Shown: positions 46,633 through 56,729 of the stretch, in pieces
Position numbering within the stretch: the stretch's first letter is position 1
How the letters are laid out: the number at the start of each line of letters is the position of its first letter
Source of the DNA: Rhizobium sp. NLR16a
GTDB taxonomy: Bacteria; Pseudomonadota; Alphaproteobacteria; Rhizobiales; Rhizobiaceae
NCBI RefSeq assembly: GCF_017948245.1
Contig: NZ_CP072865.1
Span: forward strand, 2,009,501 to 2,073,500
Length of the DNA stretch: 64,000 nucleotides
Direction: 5' to 3'
Notes under the pieces: model-generated
The model's database searches: none
Told to the model about the DNA's origin: nothing
What the model saw: the letters and a program-made list of their open reading frames with translations, nothing else
Made by a program: the position numbers and the translations under genes

Positions 46633-46692
46633 TCAGGTCGCAGCAGATAGGTCCGGCAACCCTGATCGCGCCTTAAACCGACGCGGTCAGGG
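46632..46692 (+). repeat. Right copy of island-boundary direct repeat
   Basis: GTCAGGTCGCAGC (46632-46644), AGATAGGTC and the hairpin CCCTGATCGCGCC/GACGCGGTCAGGG (46660-46692) repeat, in the same orientation and order, the yjhX 3' end and following hairpin at 17792-17868. A few bases are missing between the blocks. It marks where core synteny resumes. Confidence 0.55.
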
Positions 46693-46698
46693 CAAAGC

Positions 46699-46974
46699 TC
46701 AAGCCTTTGCAGACAATTCCGCCCGCATCGCCGCCCATTCGTCGGCGATCGTGCCCGTGCCGCGGGTCTTGCCGGCGCGGCGATACCAGTAGTCGGCATT
46801 CCAGTCATCGCCCTCGATGCGATGGCAGAGGGCGTGGCCCCAGTCGAACGGCTGTTCGCCTTCGTGGCGCTGACAGATATCGTGAACCGCCTGCCAATCA
46901 GCGCCCATGGCGAAGCCGCCGGCAGCAAGGCGATCGATTGCATCGATCAGGCGCATAAGATCATTGCCTGCCAT
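46699..46974 (-). CDS. Conserved small protein, function unknown
   Basis: A 91-residue soluble protein (start MAGNDLMRLID at 46974) with a Trp/His/Cys-rich middle (AVHDICQRHEG, FDWGHALCHRIEGDDWNADYWYRRAGK). I recall no named domain. It lies just inside the core side of the island boundary and 26 bases downstream of a GNAT gene on the same strand, so probably in the gatCA-GNAT transcription unit. Confidence 0.7.
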   Translation of the reverse strand: MAGNDLMRLIDAIDRLAAGGFAMGADWQAVHDICQRHEGEQPFDWGHALCHRIEGDDWNADYWYRRAGKTRGTGTIADEWAAMRAELSAKA

Positions 46975-47000
46975 GAAGCCCTCCCAGTTTCGGCTGTTGC

Positions 47001-47495
47001 TCAGCCTACCTGCTTCTCCAGATGCACCTTTTCGAGCGGGACGCCCATGCTCCTGGAGAATTCGATACCGTGCCAGATGATGGTGAAACCGCAGCGTTTG
47101 TAAAGCCGGATCGCGCCTATGTTCCTGGCATGCGTGTCGATCCGGGCGGTCGTCAGTCCTTCGGCCGTCATCAGCTCGCACAGATGCAACAGCAGAGCCC
47201 CGCCCAACCCCTTGCCCTGATGATTGGGATGCACCCAGAGATCGGACACATAGTTGGGTTGGCCTTCACGTGCGCCCCAGCCGACGATCTCCGCGTCGAG
47301 TTCGGCAACGAAGATCTCACCTTTTGTCTCTCGCGGAAACACTGTGAACTCTTGCCTGACTCTGGCAATCACATCGGGGTCGCGATAACTGTGGTCGAAG
47401 GCATCGGCTGCGGCCCATGAGGCAAAGCCGACGGCGCCGACCGTTTCGTGGTCGGCAAAGGCTATCTTTCGGATCGTGAGACCCGTTACCACCAC
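47001..47495 (-). CDS. GNAT-family N-acetyltransferase
   Basis: A 164-residue acetyltransferase with [23 protein letters not shown] (acetyl-CoA motif A) and [21 protein letters not shown] (motif B). The listed start is a GTG at 47495 that overlaps the gatA stop codons, implying coupling to gatA. It is similar in style to, but distinct from, the GNAT at 16752-17267. Substrate unknown. Confidence 0.88.
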   Translation of the reverse strand: MVVTGLTIRKIAFADHETVGAVGFASWAAADAFDHSYRDPDVIARVRQEFTVFPRETKGEIFVAELDAEIVGWGAREGQPNYVSDLWVHPNHQGKGLGGALLLHLCELMTAEGLTTARIDTHARNIGAIRLYKRCGFTIIWHGIEFSRSMGVPLEKVHLEKQVG

Positions 47496-48967
47496 TTGGC
47501 CGGCGTAAACTTGCCGGCAGCCTGCTCGATGACGTAGGCGGTCTTGAAGAGGGTTTCCTCGTCGAAGGCCTTGCCGATCAGCTGCAGGCCGAGCGGCAGG
47601 CCCTTCTGGTCGAGGCCGGCGGGAACGGCGATGCCGGGCAGGCCCGCCATGTTGACCGTCACCGTGAAGATGTCGTTCAGATACATCTTCACCGGATCGG
47701 CGGCGAGGTTTTCGTCAGCAACGCCGAAGGCGGAGGACGGCGTCGCCGGCGTCAGGATGGCGTCGACGCCGGCATCGAAGGCCAATTCGAAATCGCGCTT
47801 GATCAGCGTGCGGACCTTCTGGGCGCGGATGTAATAGGCGTCGTAGTAGCCGGCCGACAGCACGTAGGTGCCGATCATGATGCGGCGCTTGACTTCCTTG
47901 CCGAAACCGGCGGCGCGCGTCTTTTCGTACATGTCGACGATATCCTTGCCGTCGACGCGCAGGCCGTAGCGCACGCCGTCGTACCGCGCGAGGTTCGAGG
48001 ACGCCTCGGCGGGCGCGACGATGTAATAGGCCGGAAGCGCGTATTTGGTGTGCGGCAGGGAGATATCGACGATCTCGGCGCCGGCATCCTTCAGCCAGGC
48101 AATGCCCTGGCGCCACAGGGTCTCGATCTCCTCAGGCATGCCGTCGACGCGGTATTCGTTCGGAATGCCGATCTTCATGCCCTTCAGCGACTGACCGAGG
48201 ACGGCCTCATAATCGGGCACCGGCAGATCGACGGATGTGGTGTCCTTCGCGTCGACGCTTGCCATCGACTTCAGCAGGATCGCGGCGTCGCGCACATCAC
48301 GGGCGATCGGGCCTGCCTGGTCGAGCGAGGAAGCAAAGGCGACGGTGCCCCAGCGCGAGCAGCGGCCATAGGTCGGCTTGATGCCGACGGTGCCGGTGAA
48401 GGCGGCCGGCTGGCGGATCGAGCCGCCGGTATCGGTCGCGGTGGCGCCGGCGCAAAGATGGGCGGCAACAGCAGCGGCCGAGCCGCCGGAGGAGCCGCCC
48501 GGGACGAGTTGCTGGTTGGAGCCCTCTGCCCGCCAGGGATTGATCACCGGGCCGTAATAGGACGTCTCGTTGGACGAGCCCATGGCGAATTCGTCCATGT
48601 TCAGCTTGCCGAGCATGACGGCGCCATCATCCCAGAGGTTCTGCGTCACGGTCGACTCGTAACGCGGCTCGAAACCATCGAGAATATGGCTGCAGGCCTG
48701 GGTGTGGACGCCGACGGTGGCGAAGAGATCCTTGATGCCGAGCGGGATGCCTTCGAGCTCGCCCGCCGAGCCAGCTGCAATCCGCTCGTCGGACTTCCTG
48801 GCCATGACGCGGGCGAGATCCGGCGTTGTTTTTACGTAGGCATTCAGCCGGTCATTGGCCGCATCGATCGCCGAAATATAGGCTTCAGTCAGTTCGATTG
48901 CGGTGATTTCCTTGGCGCGGAGCTTCTCGCGGGCTTCGGCAATGGTCAGGCTGGTGAGTTCGCTCAT
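47486..48967 (-). CDS. gatA: Asp/Glu-tRNA(Asn/Gln) amidotransferase subunit A
   Basis: Glutaminase subunit of GatCAB that delivers ammonia to the transamidation site in GatB. The 493-residue amidase-family protein has the catalytic Ser-cisSer-Lys signature: [12 protein letters not shown] (Lys), [16 protein letters not shown] and [15 protein letters not shown]. The start [16 protein letters not shown] at 48967 follows gatC by 58 bases. gatB is 31 kb away on the other side of the island. Confidence 0.97.
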   Translation of the reverse strand: MSELTSLTIAEAREKLRAKEITAIELTEAYISAIDAANDRLNAYVKTTPDLARVMARKSDERIAAGSAGELEGIPLGIKDLFATVGVHTQACSHILDGFEPRYESTVTQNLWDDGAVMLGKLNMDEFAMGSSNETSYYGPVINPWRAEGSNQQLVPGGSSGGSAAAVAAHLCAGATATDTGGSIRQPAAFTGTVGIKPTYGRCSRWGTVAFASSLDQAGPIARDVRDAAILLKSMASVDAKDTTSVDLPVPDYEAVLGQSLKGMKIGIPNEYRVDGMPEEIETLWRQGIAWLKDAGAEIVDISLPHTKYALPAYYIVAPAEASSNLARYDGVRYGLRVDGKDIVDMYEKTRAAGFGKEVKRRIMIGTYVLSAGYYDAYYIRAQKVRTLIKRDFELAFDAGVDAILTPATPSSAFGVADENLAADPVKMYLNDIFTVTVNMAGLPGIAVPAGLDQKGLPLGLQLIGKAFDEETLFKTAYVIEQAAGKFTPAKWW

Positions 48968-49025
48968 CGTGTTTTCGCTTCGGTCTTGAAAATGGCAACA
49001 GGGGCGGAAAGAGGCCTTCGAAGCC

Positions 49026-49313
49026 TTATTCGACGACTTTCGGCACCAGGAAGAAATTATGGTCGGTGACGGGCGCATTGGCGACGATATCGGCGGCCTT
49101 GTTGCCATCGGTCACCTCGTCGGTCCGCTTCTTCATCGCCATCGGGGTCACCGACGTCATCGCCTCGACGCCATCGACGTTGACTTCGGAGAGCTGCTCG
49201 ACGAAGCCGAGGATGCCGTTCAGCTCGCCGACCATGCGATTTGCCTCATCCTCGGAGACGGCAATACGAGCAAGTTTGGCGACGCGCTTCACGGTGGCAA
49301 GATCGACGGACAT
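49026..49313 (-). CDS. gatC: Asp/Glu-tRNA(Asn/Gln) amidotransferase subunit C
   Basis: A 95-residue subunit that stabilises the GatA-GatB complex. Family features are [40 protein letters not shown] and the C-terminal [16 protein letters not shown]. It heads the gatC-gatA operon. Confidence 0.96.
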   Translation of the reverse strand: MSVDLATVKRVAKLARIAVSEDEANRMVGELNGILGFVEQLSEVNVDGVEAMTSVTPMAMKKRTDEVTDGNKAADIVANAPVTDHNFFLVPKVVE

Positions 49314-49382
49314 GGCATTCTCCGGATAGGATTTTTCCTACCCGCTATAAAGGCCATGTCCGCCCGGTGCAACGGGGTTTCG

Positions 49383-50087
49383 TCAGATCGACAGGCTCTC
49401 GGCAGGCTTCAGCGCCCTCGCCTCAGTCTTCGACCCCTCCATGCCGGCAACGAATTTGTCGGCCGTCTGGTCGATGATCGGGAAGGTGCCGTAATGGCAG
49501 GGGATCGCGGTCTTGAAGCTGAAATAGCGCTGGCAGGCGAGTGCCGCCACCGCGCCGCCCATGGTGAAGCGGTCGCCGATCGGCACGAAGCCGATATCGG
49601 GCTGGTGCAACTCGTTGATCAGCGCCATGTCGGAGAAGATGTCGGTGTCGCCCATGGCGAAGATCGAGGCTTCGTCGTCGAAATGCAGCATCAGACCATT
49701 GGCGTTGCCGAGCGCATGCGAGACGCCGTCCTCGGTGATCTGGGCCGAGGAATGCAGCGCATTGGTGAACGTCGCGGAGAAGCCGCCGAACGTGACCGTA
49801 CCGCCGGTGTTGCCCATCTCGATCCTGTCGACGCCCTTGGAGCCGAGCCAAGCGGCGAGATCGGCATTGGCAAGAACGACCGCACCCGTCTCCCTGGCAA
49901 GCGCCACGGTGTCGCCGACATGGTCGCCATGGCCGTGGGTCAGCAGGATATGGGTGATGCCTGCCGACACATCCTTGATGTCCTGGCCGGAAAAGGAGGC
50001 GTTATGGCTGAGGAAGGGATCGAGCAGGATCTTCGCCTTTGATGTCTCGATGCGGAAGGCGGAATGGCCAAGCCAGGTGATCTTCAT
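49383..50087 (-). CDS. UPF0173 metal-dependent hydrolase (metallo-beta-lactamase fold)
   Basis: A 234-residue protein starting [15 protein letters not shown]. The metal-binding motif is [10 protein letters not shown], with further ligands in GDTDIFSDM and [12 protein letters not shown]0173 proteins have the metallo-beta-lactamase fold; the physiological substrate is unknown. The ATG at 50087 fits the family N-terminus. It is divergent from ruvX. Confidence 0.92.
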   Translation of the reverse strand: MKITWLGHSAFRIETSKAKILLDPFLSHNASFSGQDIKDVSAGITHILLTHGHGDHVGDTVALARETGAVVLANADLAAWLGSKGVDRIEMGNTGGTVTFGGFSATFTNALHSSAQITEDGVSHALGNANGLMLHFDDEASIFAMGDTDIFSDMALINELHQPDIGFVPIGDRFTMGGAVAALACQRYFSFKTAIPCHYGTFPIIDQTADKFVAGMEGSKTEARALKPAESLSI

Positions 50088-50201
50088 GAAATCTATCCTC
50101 ACGTGATGCAAAACTGGATTTCGATGGTAAGGACATATCTCATGCGCCGGCAAAGGAAAGCGGCGGCGGCTTCAATTTCTTTTTGACGGGATGAAACGGC
50201 A

Positions 50202-50696
50202 ATGACGGTGCTGACGATCGAGGAAATGGCCGAAATCCTTGCTCCCGGGCAGGCGATCGCCGGGCTCGATCTCGGCACCAAGACGATCGGGATTTCGATG
50301 TCGGATCTCGGCCGGCGTTTCGCCACGCCACGTCCGGTGATCCGCCGCGTCAAGTTCACGATCGACGCGCAGGCGCTGCTGGACTTCGCGATGGCGGAAA
50401 AGGTTGCCGGCTTCATCATCGGCCTGCCGATGAATATGGACGGATCGGCGGGGCCGCGCGTGCAGGCGACGCGCGCCTTCGTGCGCAACATGGAGCAGAA
50501 AACGGTGCTGCCCTTCGTCTATTGGGACGAACGGCTTTCGACGGTCGCGGCCGAACGGACGCTCATAGAAATGGACGTTTCGCGCGCCAAGCGGGCCGAA
50601 CGGATCGATTCGGCCGCGGCAAGCTTCATCCTTCAGGGCGCCCTCGACAGGCTGTCCTCGCTCGCAAGGTCTGCGGGAGACGAATTCAGCGCCTGA
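50202..50696 (+). CDS. ruvX: Putative pre-16S rRNA nuclease / Holliday junction resolvase (YqgF/RuvX)
   Basis: A 164-residue RNase H-fold protein: [16 protein letters not shown] (first acidic residue), [34 protein letters not shown] (Glu) and [16 protein letters not shown] (Asp). YqgF homologues process the 16S rRNA 5' end; the resolvase role is historical. Its 3' end overlaps the 3' end of the convergent DUF6105 gene by 64 bases. Confidence 0.94.
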   Translation: MTVLTIEEMAEILAPGQAIAGLDLGTKTIGISMSDLGRRFATPRPVIRRVKFTIDAQALLDFAMAEKVAGFIIGLPMNMDGSAGPRVQATRAFVRNMEQKTVLPFVYWDERLSTVAAERTLIEMDVSRAKRAERIDSAAASFILQGALDRLSSLARSAGDEFSA

Positions 50697-50965
50697 CGCG
50701 CCTTCCACCAGGCGGCGATCAACTTGCGCTTTCTGAAGCCCATGATGGCGAAGACGACGAGGCTATCCACCGCAATGGCGCGGGCAACGAGCGGCGGGAT
50801 GGTCTCCGGCGGCACACCGAGGGCTTCGCCATAGATCGCGAAGGTCAGGTCATGGACCTGCCGCGTCAGCATGAAGATGCCGAAATTCATGTCGTAATAG
50901 GAGAGCCAGTACCATGCGCCCAGAAAGACGATGGGACCGGCCCAGAAGATCAGAAACCACCTCAT
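50633..50965 (-). CDS. Small membrane protein (DUF6105-like)
   Basis: A 110-residue protein with an N-terminal membrane segment ([22 protein letters not shown]). A conserved middle follows ([29 protein letters not shown] in part) and a second hydrophobic stretch near [13 protein letters not shown]. It resembles Rhizobiales DUF6105 proteins; function unknown. The ATG overlaps the stop of the small membrane protein gene upstream, and the 3' end is antisense to the last 64 bases of ruvX. Confidence 0.75.
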   Translation of the reverse strand: MRWFLIFWAGPIVFLGAWYWLSYYDMNFGIFMLTRQVHDLTFAIYGEALGVPPETIPPLVARAIAVDSLVVFAIMGFRKRKLIAAWWKARQALNSSPADLASEDSLSRAP

Positions 50966-51168
50966 GCGGCTTCTCCTCCCTGCTTGCGGGCGACGGGCAG
51001 ACCGAGGGAAACCAGCCAGGTCGACAATGCCATGATGCAAAGCACCAGCGTCGGAATTGCGATATCCAGCGCCAGGACTGCGAAGAACATCATTGCCGTC
51101 ACCAGAATTGCGGCTTTGGCGATCTTGCTTCCCATGGGCGTCAACTCGCAGGTTCTCACTCGTATCAT
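50962..51168 (-). CDS. Small membrane protein, function unknown
   Basis: A 68-residue protein starting MIRVRTCELTPMGSKIAKAA at 51168, after a good ribosome site (GGGGAG, five bases before the ATG). Two hydrophobic segments (AILVTAMMFFAVLALDIA and LVLCIMALSTWLVSLGL) make it an inner-membrane miniprotein. It overlaps the next gene by ATGA, so the two are translationally coupled and may interact. Confidence 0.65.
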   Translation of the reverse strand: MIRVRTCELTPMGSKIAKAAILVTAMMFFAVLALDIAIPTLVLCIMALSTWLVSLGLPVARKQGGEAA

Positions 51169-51283
51169 CTCTGCTCCCCGCCACACTGTCGGGTTAACCA
51201 GCCCCACGCAACGTAAACCATTCGTTAAGGTTAACGCCGCGCCTCCTCCCTGTGGATGAATGGGGCCCGTGGATGAAAGGGGG

Positions 51284-51943
51284 TCAGCCGTAGACGCCGC
51301 GCACGAGACGCTTCAGTGCCGTCGCGGCCTTCTCCCAGTCCTTCGACGTCTTCAGCGACAGGCCCGCGCACTGGCCGCCGGCTGCGCCGGAAAGCACGAG
51401 GTGCTGGATTGCCGCGATGACGACGGCATTGACGGCTGCCGCATCCATGCCCTTTGGCGGCGCCAGCGAACCGCGCATGCGATCCAGCCAAAGGGCGAGA
51501 GCCTTCGAACGGGCCTCGGACAACCGCCTCACCTGCTCGGTGTTTTCCGATACTTCCCAGGCGAGGATGCGGCGCATCAGCGGATCATTTCTCAAGGCGT
51601 CGAGCAGCAGAAGCGCCAGTCGCTCCATCAGATCGCCATAGGTGAGCATGAACATGCCGCCGGCATCTTCCGGAATGCGATCCCTCACCCATGTGCCGAG
51701 ATCCGCGCCGATCGCCTCGACCAAACCGTCAAGGCCGCCATAGTAGCGGTAGATCAGCTGCTTGTCGCAGCCGGCGCGGCGGGCGACCGCATTGATGCCG
51801 AAATTCTGGAAGCCCTCCTGCGCCAGCAGGCCCTTGGCGGCGGCAAGGATGGCGCGCTCGGTGGCGCCGCGATCGCGCACGCGCCGTTCCGGCTCCGCGC
51901 CGACCTCCATCGAATTATCAAGATTTTCAGCTTCATTCAGCAT
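51284..51943 (-). CDS. TetR-family transcriptional regulator
   Basis: A 219-residue regulator. The TetR_N helix-turn-helix is ATERAILAAAKGLLAQEGFQ, then NFGINAVARRAGCDKQLIYRYYGGLDGLVEAIG, about residues 28-75. A C-terminal ligand-binding domain follows (LMERLALLLLDALRNDPLMRR). The target is unknown. An inverted repeat, TCACC-AATC-GGTGA, lies 20 bases upstream of the start and probably is its own operator. It diverges from map. Confidence 0.88.
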   Translation of the reverse strand: MLNEAENLDNSMEVGAEPERRVRDRGATERAILAAAKGLLAQEGFQNFGINAVARRAGCDKQLIYRYYGGLDGLVEAIGADLGTWVRDRIPEDAGGMFMLTYGDLMERLALLLLDALRNDPLMRRILAWEVSENTEQVRRLSEARSKALALWLDRMRGSLAPPKGMDAAAVNAVVIAAIQHLVLSGAAGGQCAGLSLKTSKDWEKAATALKRLVRGVYG

Positions 51944-51962
51944 CACCGACCGTTCCCCACTG

Positions 51963-51976
51963 TCACCAATCGGTGA
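51963..51976. promoter_or_regulatory. Inverted-repeat operator candidate upstream of the TetR gene
   Basis: TCACC-AATC-GGTGA, a 5-bp perfect inverted repeat with a 4-bp spacer, just before the regulator start. TetR proteins commonly bind such short palindromes to autoregulate. The next gene on the other side starts 205 bases away, so control of map is less likely. Confidence 0.4.
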
Positions 51977-52180
51977 GTAGCGGGGAGACCTTATCCGATC
52001 AATCCTATCCCCTTGGGAAGACTGTGGATATTTCCTCCAGCACTCAGAATCCGGCGTCGCATGGGCGCGAAAGGCGGCACGAAACCCTTCAGAAATCTCG
52101 TCCCGACGGTTGATCGCGATGGACGAACCCGGCATAGCTGCATTATGAACAAATCTAACAATCCCCGCTAAGGCCCTGCA

Positions 52181-53017
52181 ATGGTGAATTATATCGAAGC
52201 CTCCTCCGCGCCGCCGAAGAATACGGGCGCCATCCGGCTTTACGATGCGCAGGCGTTCGAAGGCATGCGCAAGGCGTGCCAGCTGACCGCGCGCTGCCTC
52301 GATGCACTCGCCGATATCGTCAGGCCCGGCCTGCTCACCGACGAGATCGACCGATTCGTATTCGATTTCGGCATGGATCACGGCGCGTATCCGGCGACGC
52401 TGAATTATCGCGGCTACACCAAATCCACCTGCACCTCGATCAATCACGTCGTCTGCCACGGCATTCCGAACGACAAGCCGCTGCGCGAGGGCGACATCGT
52501 CAATATCGACGTTACCTTCGTGCTCGACGGCTGGCATGGCGATTCGAGCCGCATGTATCCGGTCGGCACGATCAAGCGCGCCGCCGAACGGTTGCTGGAA
52601 GTCACCTATGAATCCCTGATGCGCGGCATATCAGCCGTCAGGCCAGGCGCCCGCACCGGCGCGATCGGCGAGGCGATCCAGACCTATGCGGAAGCCGAGC
52701 GCTGTTCGGTGGTGCGCGATTTCTGCGGCCACGGCGTCGGCCGGCTGTTCCACGATTCGCCGAACATCCTGCATTATGGCCGCGCCAATGAAGGGCCGGA
52801 GCTGCGCGAAGGCATGATCTTCACCATCGAGCCGATGATCAATCTCGGCCGGCCGCATGTAAAGGTGCTCGCCGACGGCTGGACGGCCGTGACCCGCGAC
52901 CGTTCGCTTTCAGCCCAGTATGAACACACGGTCGGCGTCACCGCCGAGGGCTGCGAAATCTTCACGCTGTCACCGGGTGGCCTCGACCGGCCCGGATTGC
53001 CGCCGCTTGCCAGGTGA
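52181..53017 (+). CDS. map: Methionine aminopeptidase, type I
   Basis: Removes the initiator methionine from nascent proteins. The 278 residues contain all five metal ligands in context: [20 protein letters not shown] (two Asp), [15 protein letters not shown] (His), [12 protein letters not shown] (Glu) and QYEHTVGVT (Glu). The N-terminal [20 protein letters not shown] and NHVVCHGIP are the usual substrate-pocket segments. radC follows after seven bases in the same direction. Confidence 0.96.
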   Translation: MVNYIEASSAPPKNTGAIRLYDAQAFEGMRKACQLTARCLDALADIVRPGLLTDEIDRFVFDFGMDHGAYPATLNYRGYTKSTCTSINHVVCHGIPNDKPLREGDIVNIDVTFVLDGWHGDSSRMYPVGTIKRAAERLLEVTYESLMRGISAVRPGARTGAIGEAIQTYAEAERCSVVRDFCGHGVGRLFHDSPNILHYGRANEGPELREGMIFTIEPMINLGRPHVKVLADGWTAVTRDRSLSAQYEHTVGVTAEGCEIFTLSPGGLDRPGLPPLAR

Positions 53018-53024
53018 CGATCTG

Positions 53025-53849
53025 ATGGCGAAGCGGCCTGTTGCGACATCTTCCGACGACACGCTGCCTTTCGAGACTGAAGAGCCTGTTGCCGACGAAC
53101 GCTCGTTCTTCGGCGGCCGGCCGCAAAAACCAGCCGCGCCGAACGCACTGACCTCCCTACCCGCCTCGCTTTCCGGGCCGGAACATTATCACGGCCATCG
53201 CGAGCGGCTGCGTGACCGCTTCCGGGAGCTGGGCGATACGGCGCTCGCCGATTACGAAATCCTCGAACTCCTGCTTTTTCGGCTGATCCCGCGACGTGAC
53301 ACCAAGCCGATCGCCAAGGCGCTCATCGAACGATTCGGCTCGCTTTCCGGCGTCTTTGGCGCGCCGGCTGGTCTCCTGACGGAGGTGAAGGGCGTCGGCG
53401 AGAATGTCGCCCTCGATTTGAAACTGATCGCCACCGTCACTCACCGGACCCTGAAGAGCGAGATCAGAAGCAAGCAGGTTCTCTCCTCCTGGACCTCGGT
53501 CATCCAGTATTGCCACGCCGCCATGGCGCACGAGACACGAGAACAATTCCGCATCCTGTTCCTCGACAAGCGCAACGTGCTGATCGCCGACGAGGTGCAG
53601 GGCCGCGGCACGGTCGACCATACGCCGGTCTATCCCCGCGAGGTGGTCAAACGCGCGCTCGAACTGTCGGCAACGGCGATCATCCTCGTCCACAATCATC
53701 CCTCCGGCGATCCGACGCCCTCGCGCGCCGACATCGACATGACGAAGGTGATCGTCGAGGCGGCCAAGGCGCTCGATATCGCCGTCCACGACCACATCAT
53801 CATCGGCAAGGACGGCCATGTCAGCCTGAAGGGGCTGAAGTTGATGTAA
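53025..53849 (+). CDS. radC: RadC (JAB/JAMM domain) protein
   Basis: A 274-residue protein with an N-terminal helix-hairpin-helix region ([36 protein letters not shown]). The C-terminal JAMM metalloprotease-like domain has metal ligands [14 protein letters not shown] (His223, His225, Asp236). The historical DNA-repair role is doubtful and the real function is unclear. The ATG at 53025 follows map by seven bases. The last 129 bases (53721-53849) are duplicated at 56730-56858, flanking a 2.9-kb insertion. Confidence 0.95.
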   Translation: MAKRPVATSSDDTLPFETEEPVADERSFFGGRPQKPAAPNALTSLPASLSGPEHYHGHRERLRDRFRELGDTALADYEILELLLFRLIPRRDTKPIAKALIERFGSLSGVFGAPAGLLTEVKGVGENVALDLKLIATVTHRTLKSEIRSKQVLSSWTSVIQYCHAAMAHETREQFRILFLDKRNVLIADEVQGRGTVDHTPVYPREVVKRALELSATAIILVHNHPSGDPTPSRADIDMTKVIVEAAKALDIAVHDHIIIGKDGHVSLKGLKLM

Positions 53850-53913
53850 TCCCCCTACGCTGAGACGCGACTACATAACTATCGTCCGCCCCGAAGCCCT
53901 CCACGGAGACGAC

Positions 53914-55275
53914 ATGTCGAATGGTCCCAATGCTGTTCTCACTTCCGATGAGATCGACGCGATAGCGCGTGACGTCGTTGCAGAAGGACAGGCGGGCCGC
54001 ACGTCGGCGGCATGGCAGAAGATCCAACCATTTCGAAAAGCCCAGCGTCGCCAGACTGAGGCCGCGATGGCATTGTTATGGATAGTTGACCAACAAAGCC
54101 TCGCAAGAGAAGACGCAACAGACGTTCTTTCCGAGATCGCAGATGCCCACGAAGACAATATCGATCTCCTTTCGGCGATCGGACTATGCCTGGAATCCGT
54201 CCGCGACATCGATGATCTGAACGCGCCACCGCCGGAACACCCGATATTTCAGTCGATGGTCGCGACGCTGGACCGCTTAGCCAAGCTTCATGACGGGCGG
54301 CCTGAACAGGAGCAGATACTGCGCGGGCTCGCCACGTCGGCGCGAATGATGGCACGCCAAATGGATGCAATCGCCGAGAACAGTCTCCGGAAACTGACGG
54401 AAATCGATCCACGGAACAGCGCGCATCAATACAATTTGGGCCTTTTCTACAAGACGCGGGGCAGATTCGCAGAAGGCGTAGCGGCGGGCCTGGCTGCTGC
54501 AAGCTTGCAGCGGGAGGTTATCGACAGCACCGAGTGGAACCTTGGAATCTGCGCCACGGGCGCAGGGGACGCCGAGACCGCTTTGGACGTGTGGAAGCGG
54601 ATGGGTCAGAAGATCGAGCTTGGGCGGTTCGGGTTACCGGAAGGCGGGTATGCGGCCTGCAAGGTGAGACTTGCCCAGCGGCCTCTTGCTGAGCGGACGG
54701 CGGACTCGGATGATCCAGGGGAGGAGGAGACCGTATGGATCGAGCGTTTAAGTCCATGTCATGGCATTATTCGCAGCGTACTGTTCGGCAGTCTCGGCGT
54801 CGACTATGGCGATGTCGTCCTCATGGACGGCGCTCCGATTACGTATCATACCTACGGTGAACAAGAGGTCCCGGTCTTCCCGCATCTGGCAACGCTTGTG
54901 CGCCGGAACTACCAGTTTTTTGCTTTCGCGGGCACGCAAGAGACAGCAGGGCAACTGATCGATCTAAGCGGGGAATTGGACGAGGACGCCATTATCTATT
55001 CACACACCGAAAACTTTAGGATCATGTGCGCAAATTGCTGGCGCAACCCCGACATCGATCACGCCGATCATGAGAAAATGGAGAAACACGTCGTCACCGG
55101 TCGCATTGCCGCGCCGCCCGACATCGCACCTGCACGACTTCTGGATCTGATTGATAGGGGAATCGAAAAGCGAAAAACTTGCCAGCTCTATGCGCCCGAT
55201 CTCTGCGCAGCGGCGGGGCAGTTGGCGCGCGAGCGGAGCGACAGACGTCGGTTTACTCTATTGACGGATAATTAG
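53914..55275 (+). CDS. Hypothetical TPR-like protein in the radC-associated insertion
   Basis: A 453-residue protein. The N-terminal half is helical; one TPR-like pair (NSLRKLTEIDPRNSAHQYNL, GLFYKTRGRFAEGVAAGLAA) is recognisable around residues 155-200. The C-terminal half contains CHGIIRSVLFGSLGVDYGDVV, a CANCW cysteine pair and a basic tail, with no family that I recognise. Codon choice looks less biased than in neighbouring core genes (more AAA, ACA and ATA-type codons), consistent with acquisition together with the following gene. Confidence 0.65.
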   Translation: MSNGPNAVLTSDEIDAIARDVVAEGQAGRTSAAWQKIQPFRKAQRRQTEAAMALLWIVDQQSLAREDATDVLSEIADAHEDNIDLLSAIGLCLESVRDIDDLNAPPPEHPIFQSMVATLDRLAKLHDGRPEQEQILRGLATSARMMARQMDAIAENSLRKLTEIDPRNSAHQYNLGLFYKTRGRFAEGVAAGLAAASLQREVIDSTEWNLGICATGAGDAETALDVWKRMGQKIELGRFGLPEGGYAACKVRLAQRPLAERTADSDDPGEEETVWIERLSPCHGIIRSVLFGSLGVDYGDVVLMDGAPITYHTYGEQEVPVFPHLATLVRRNYQFFAFAGTQETAGQLIDLSGELDEDAIIYSHTENFRIMCANCWRNPDIDHADHEKMEKHVVTGRIAAPPDIAPARLLDLIDRGIEKRKTCQLYAPDLCAAAGQLARERSDRRRFTLLTDN

Positions 55276-55534
55276 CGACATTCCTGCACGGAAAGGTCGC
55301 GGCCGAGCGCGCGCTGGACCGGCGGTCCGATCAGCGGCGCTCTGCTGTTCTTCCCGGCGGCAGCTGCCGACGCTCATTCTGCCGTTCGACCGGAGGTCGC
55401 AGGCAAGCATCCGAGGCAAGCGAACACTGCGGAAAGCTTCAGTTGACAGAGGTCGCCGGCGCGGGATTCTATGCAATCCTGCGCCGCCACTCGCTGAACA
55501 ATACCCGCCCGAAATACCAAGAAGATAAAGCTTC

Positions 55535-56722
55535 ATGACGATCTCCAGCGGTAACACTGATCGATCGACCCGGCTCTGCCGCGATGCGCTCTGCCTCGAT
55601 GACTTTGAAATGAGGGCACGGCGGCATCTGCCGAAGCCTCTGTTCGGTTATATCGCCGGCGCGACCGAGACCAACGCGTCGCTGCGGCATAACGCAGAGG
55701 CCTTCAAGGCCTATGCCTTTCGGCCTCGTGTACTTCGGGACGTCTCGAGGCGCAGCACTGAGACGAGCCTCTTCGGCAAAAACTATGCCGCACCGTTCGG
55801 CATTGCGCCGATGGGGATCAGCGCGCTGATGGCCTACCGGGGGGACATTGTGCTCGCGCAAGGAGCGGACCAATCGGGAATCCCGATGATTATAAGCGGT
55901 TCGTCACTCATCCCGCTGGAAGAGATCGCGGCGGTTTCGCCACAAGCATGGTTTCAGGCCTATCTCCCCGGCGAACCCGACCGCATCGACGCTCTCATCG
56001 ATCGGGTCGCCGCGGCCGGCCTCGCCACCCTTCTGCTGACCGTGGATACCGCCACGCTGCCCAATCGCGAAAATAATGTAAGGGCGGGGTTTTCGACGCC
56101 TTTGCGTCCCGGGCTCCGCTTGGCATGGCAGGGCATCTCGCATCCACGCTGGACAACCGGTACATTCCTGCGCACGATCGTCCGGCACGGCATTCCGCAT
56201 TTTGAAAATTCCTACGCCACAAGAGGCGCGCCGATCATCTCCTCGAACGTCACGCGCGATTTCGGCAAGCGTGACCATCTCAATTGGAGCCACCTGGAGC
56301 GGATACGCAAGCGGTGGTCCGGCAAACTCGTGGTCAAGGGGATCATGCATCCTGAAGACGCGGCACGGGCTGCAGATGCCGGCGCGGATGGAGTGATCGT
56401 CTCCAATCATGGCGGCCGCCAGCTCGACGGCACCGCATCCCCCCTTCAGGTCCTTCCGGAGATTGCAGCACGCGTTGGAGACAGCATTGCCGTCATGATC
56501 GACGGCGGCATCCGGCGTGGAACGGATATCATGAAGGCCCTCGCGCTTGGCGCCTGTTTCGTGTTTGTGGGCAGGCCGTTCCTTTATGCTGCAGCCGTCG
56601 CGGGGCTACCGGGCGTGCTCAGAGCGGCGGATATCCTGAAAACGGAACTGCATAGCAATATGGCGCTGCTCGGGGTCACTGGAGTGAGCGATATTTCCAC
56701 GGATTACATCACTCGCGCATAA
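55535..56722 (+). CDS. FMN-dependent alpha-hydroxy-acid dehydrogenase (L-lactate dehydrogenase LldD-like)
   Basis: A 395-residue TIM-barrel flavoprotein. Markers: [17 protein letters not shown] near the N-terminus, [58 protein letters not shown] and the catalytic [11 protein letters not shown] with the FMN-binding [19 protein letters not shown]. Likely oxidises L-lactate, glycolate or mandelate-type acids at the respiratory chain; substrate cannot be fixed. It lies inside the radC 3'-end duplication, so it is probably accessory. Confidence 0.88.
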   Translation: MTISSGNTDRSTRLCRDALCLDDFEMRARRHLPKPLFGYIAGATETNASLRHNAEAFKAYAFRPRVLRDVSRRSTETSLFGKNYAAPFGIAPMGISALMAYRGDIVLAQGADQSGIPMIISGSSLIPLEEIAAVSPQAWFQAYLPGEPDRIDALIDRVAAAGLATLLLTVDTATLPNRENNVRAGFSTPLRPGLRLAWQGISHPRWTTGTFLRTIVRHGIPHFENSYATRGAPIISSNVTRDFGKRDHLNWSHLERIRKRWSGKLVVKGIMHPEDAARAADAGADGVIVSNHGGRQLDGTASPLQVLPEIAARVGDSIAVMIDGGIRRGTDIMKALALGACFVFVGRPFLYAAAVAGLPGVLRAADILKTELHSNMALLGVTGVSDISTDYITRA

Positions 56723-56729
56723 ACAACCG

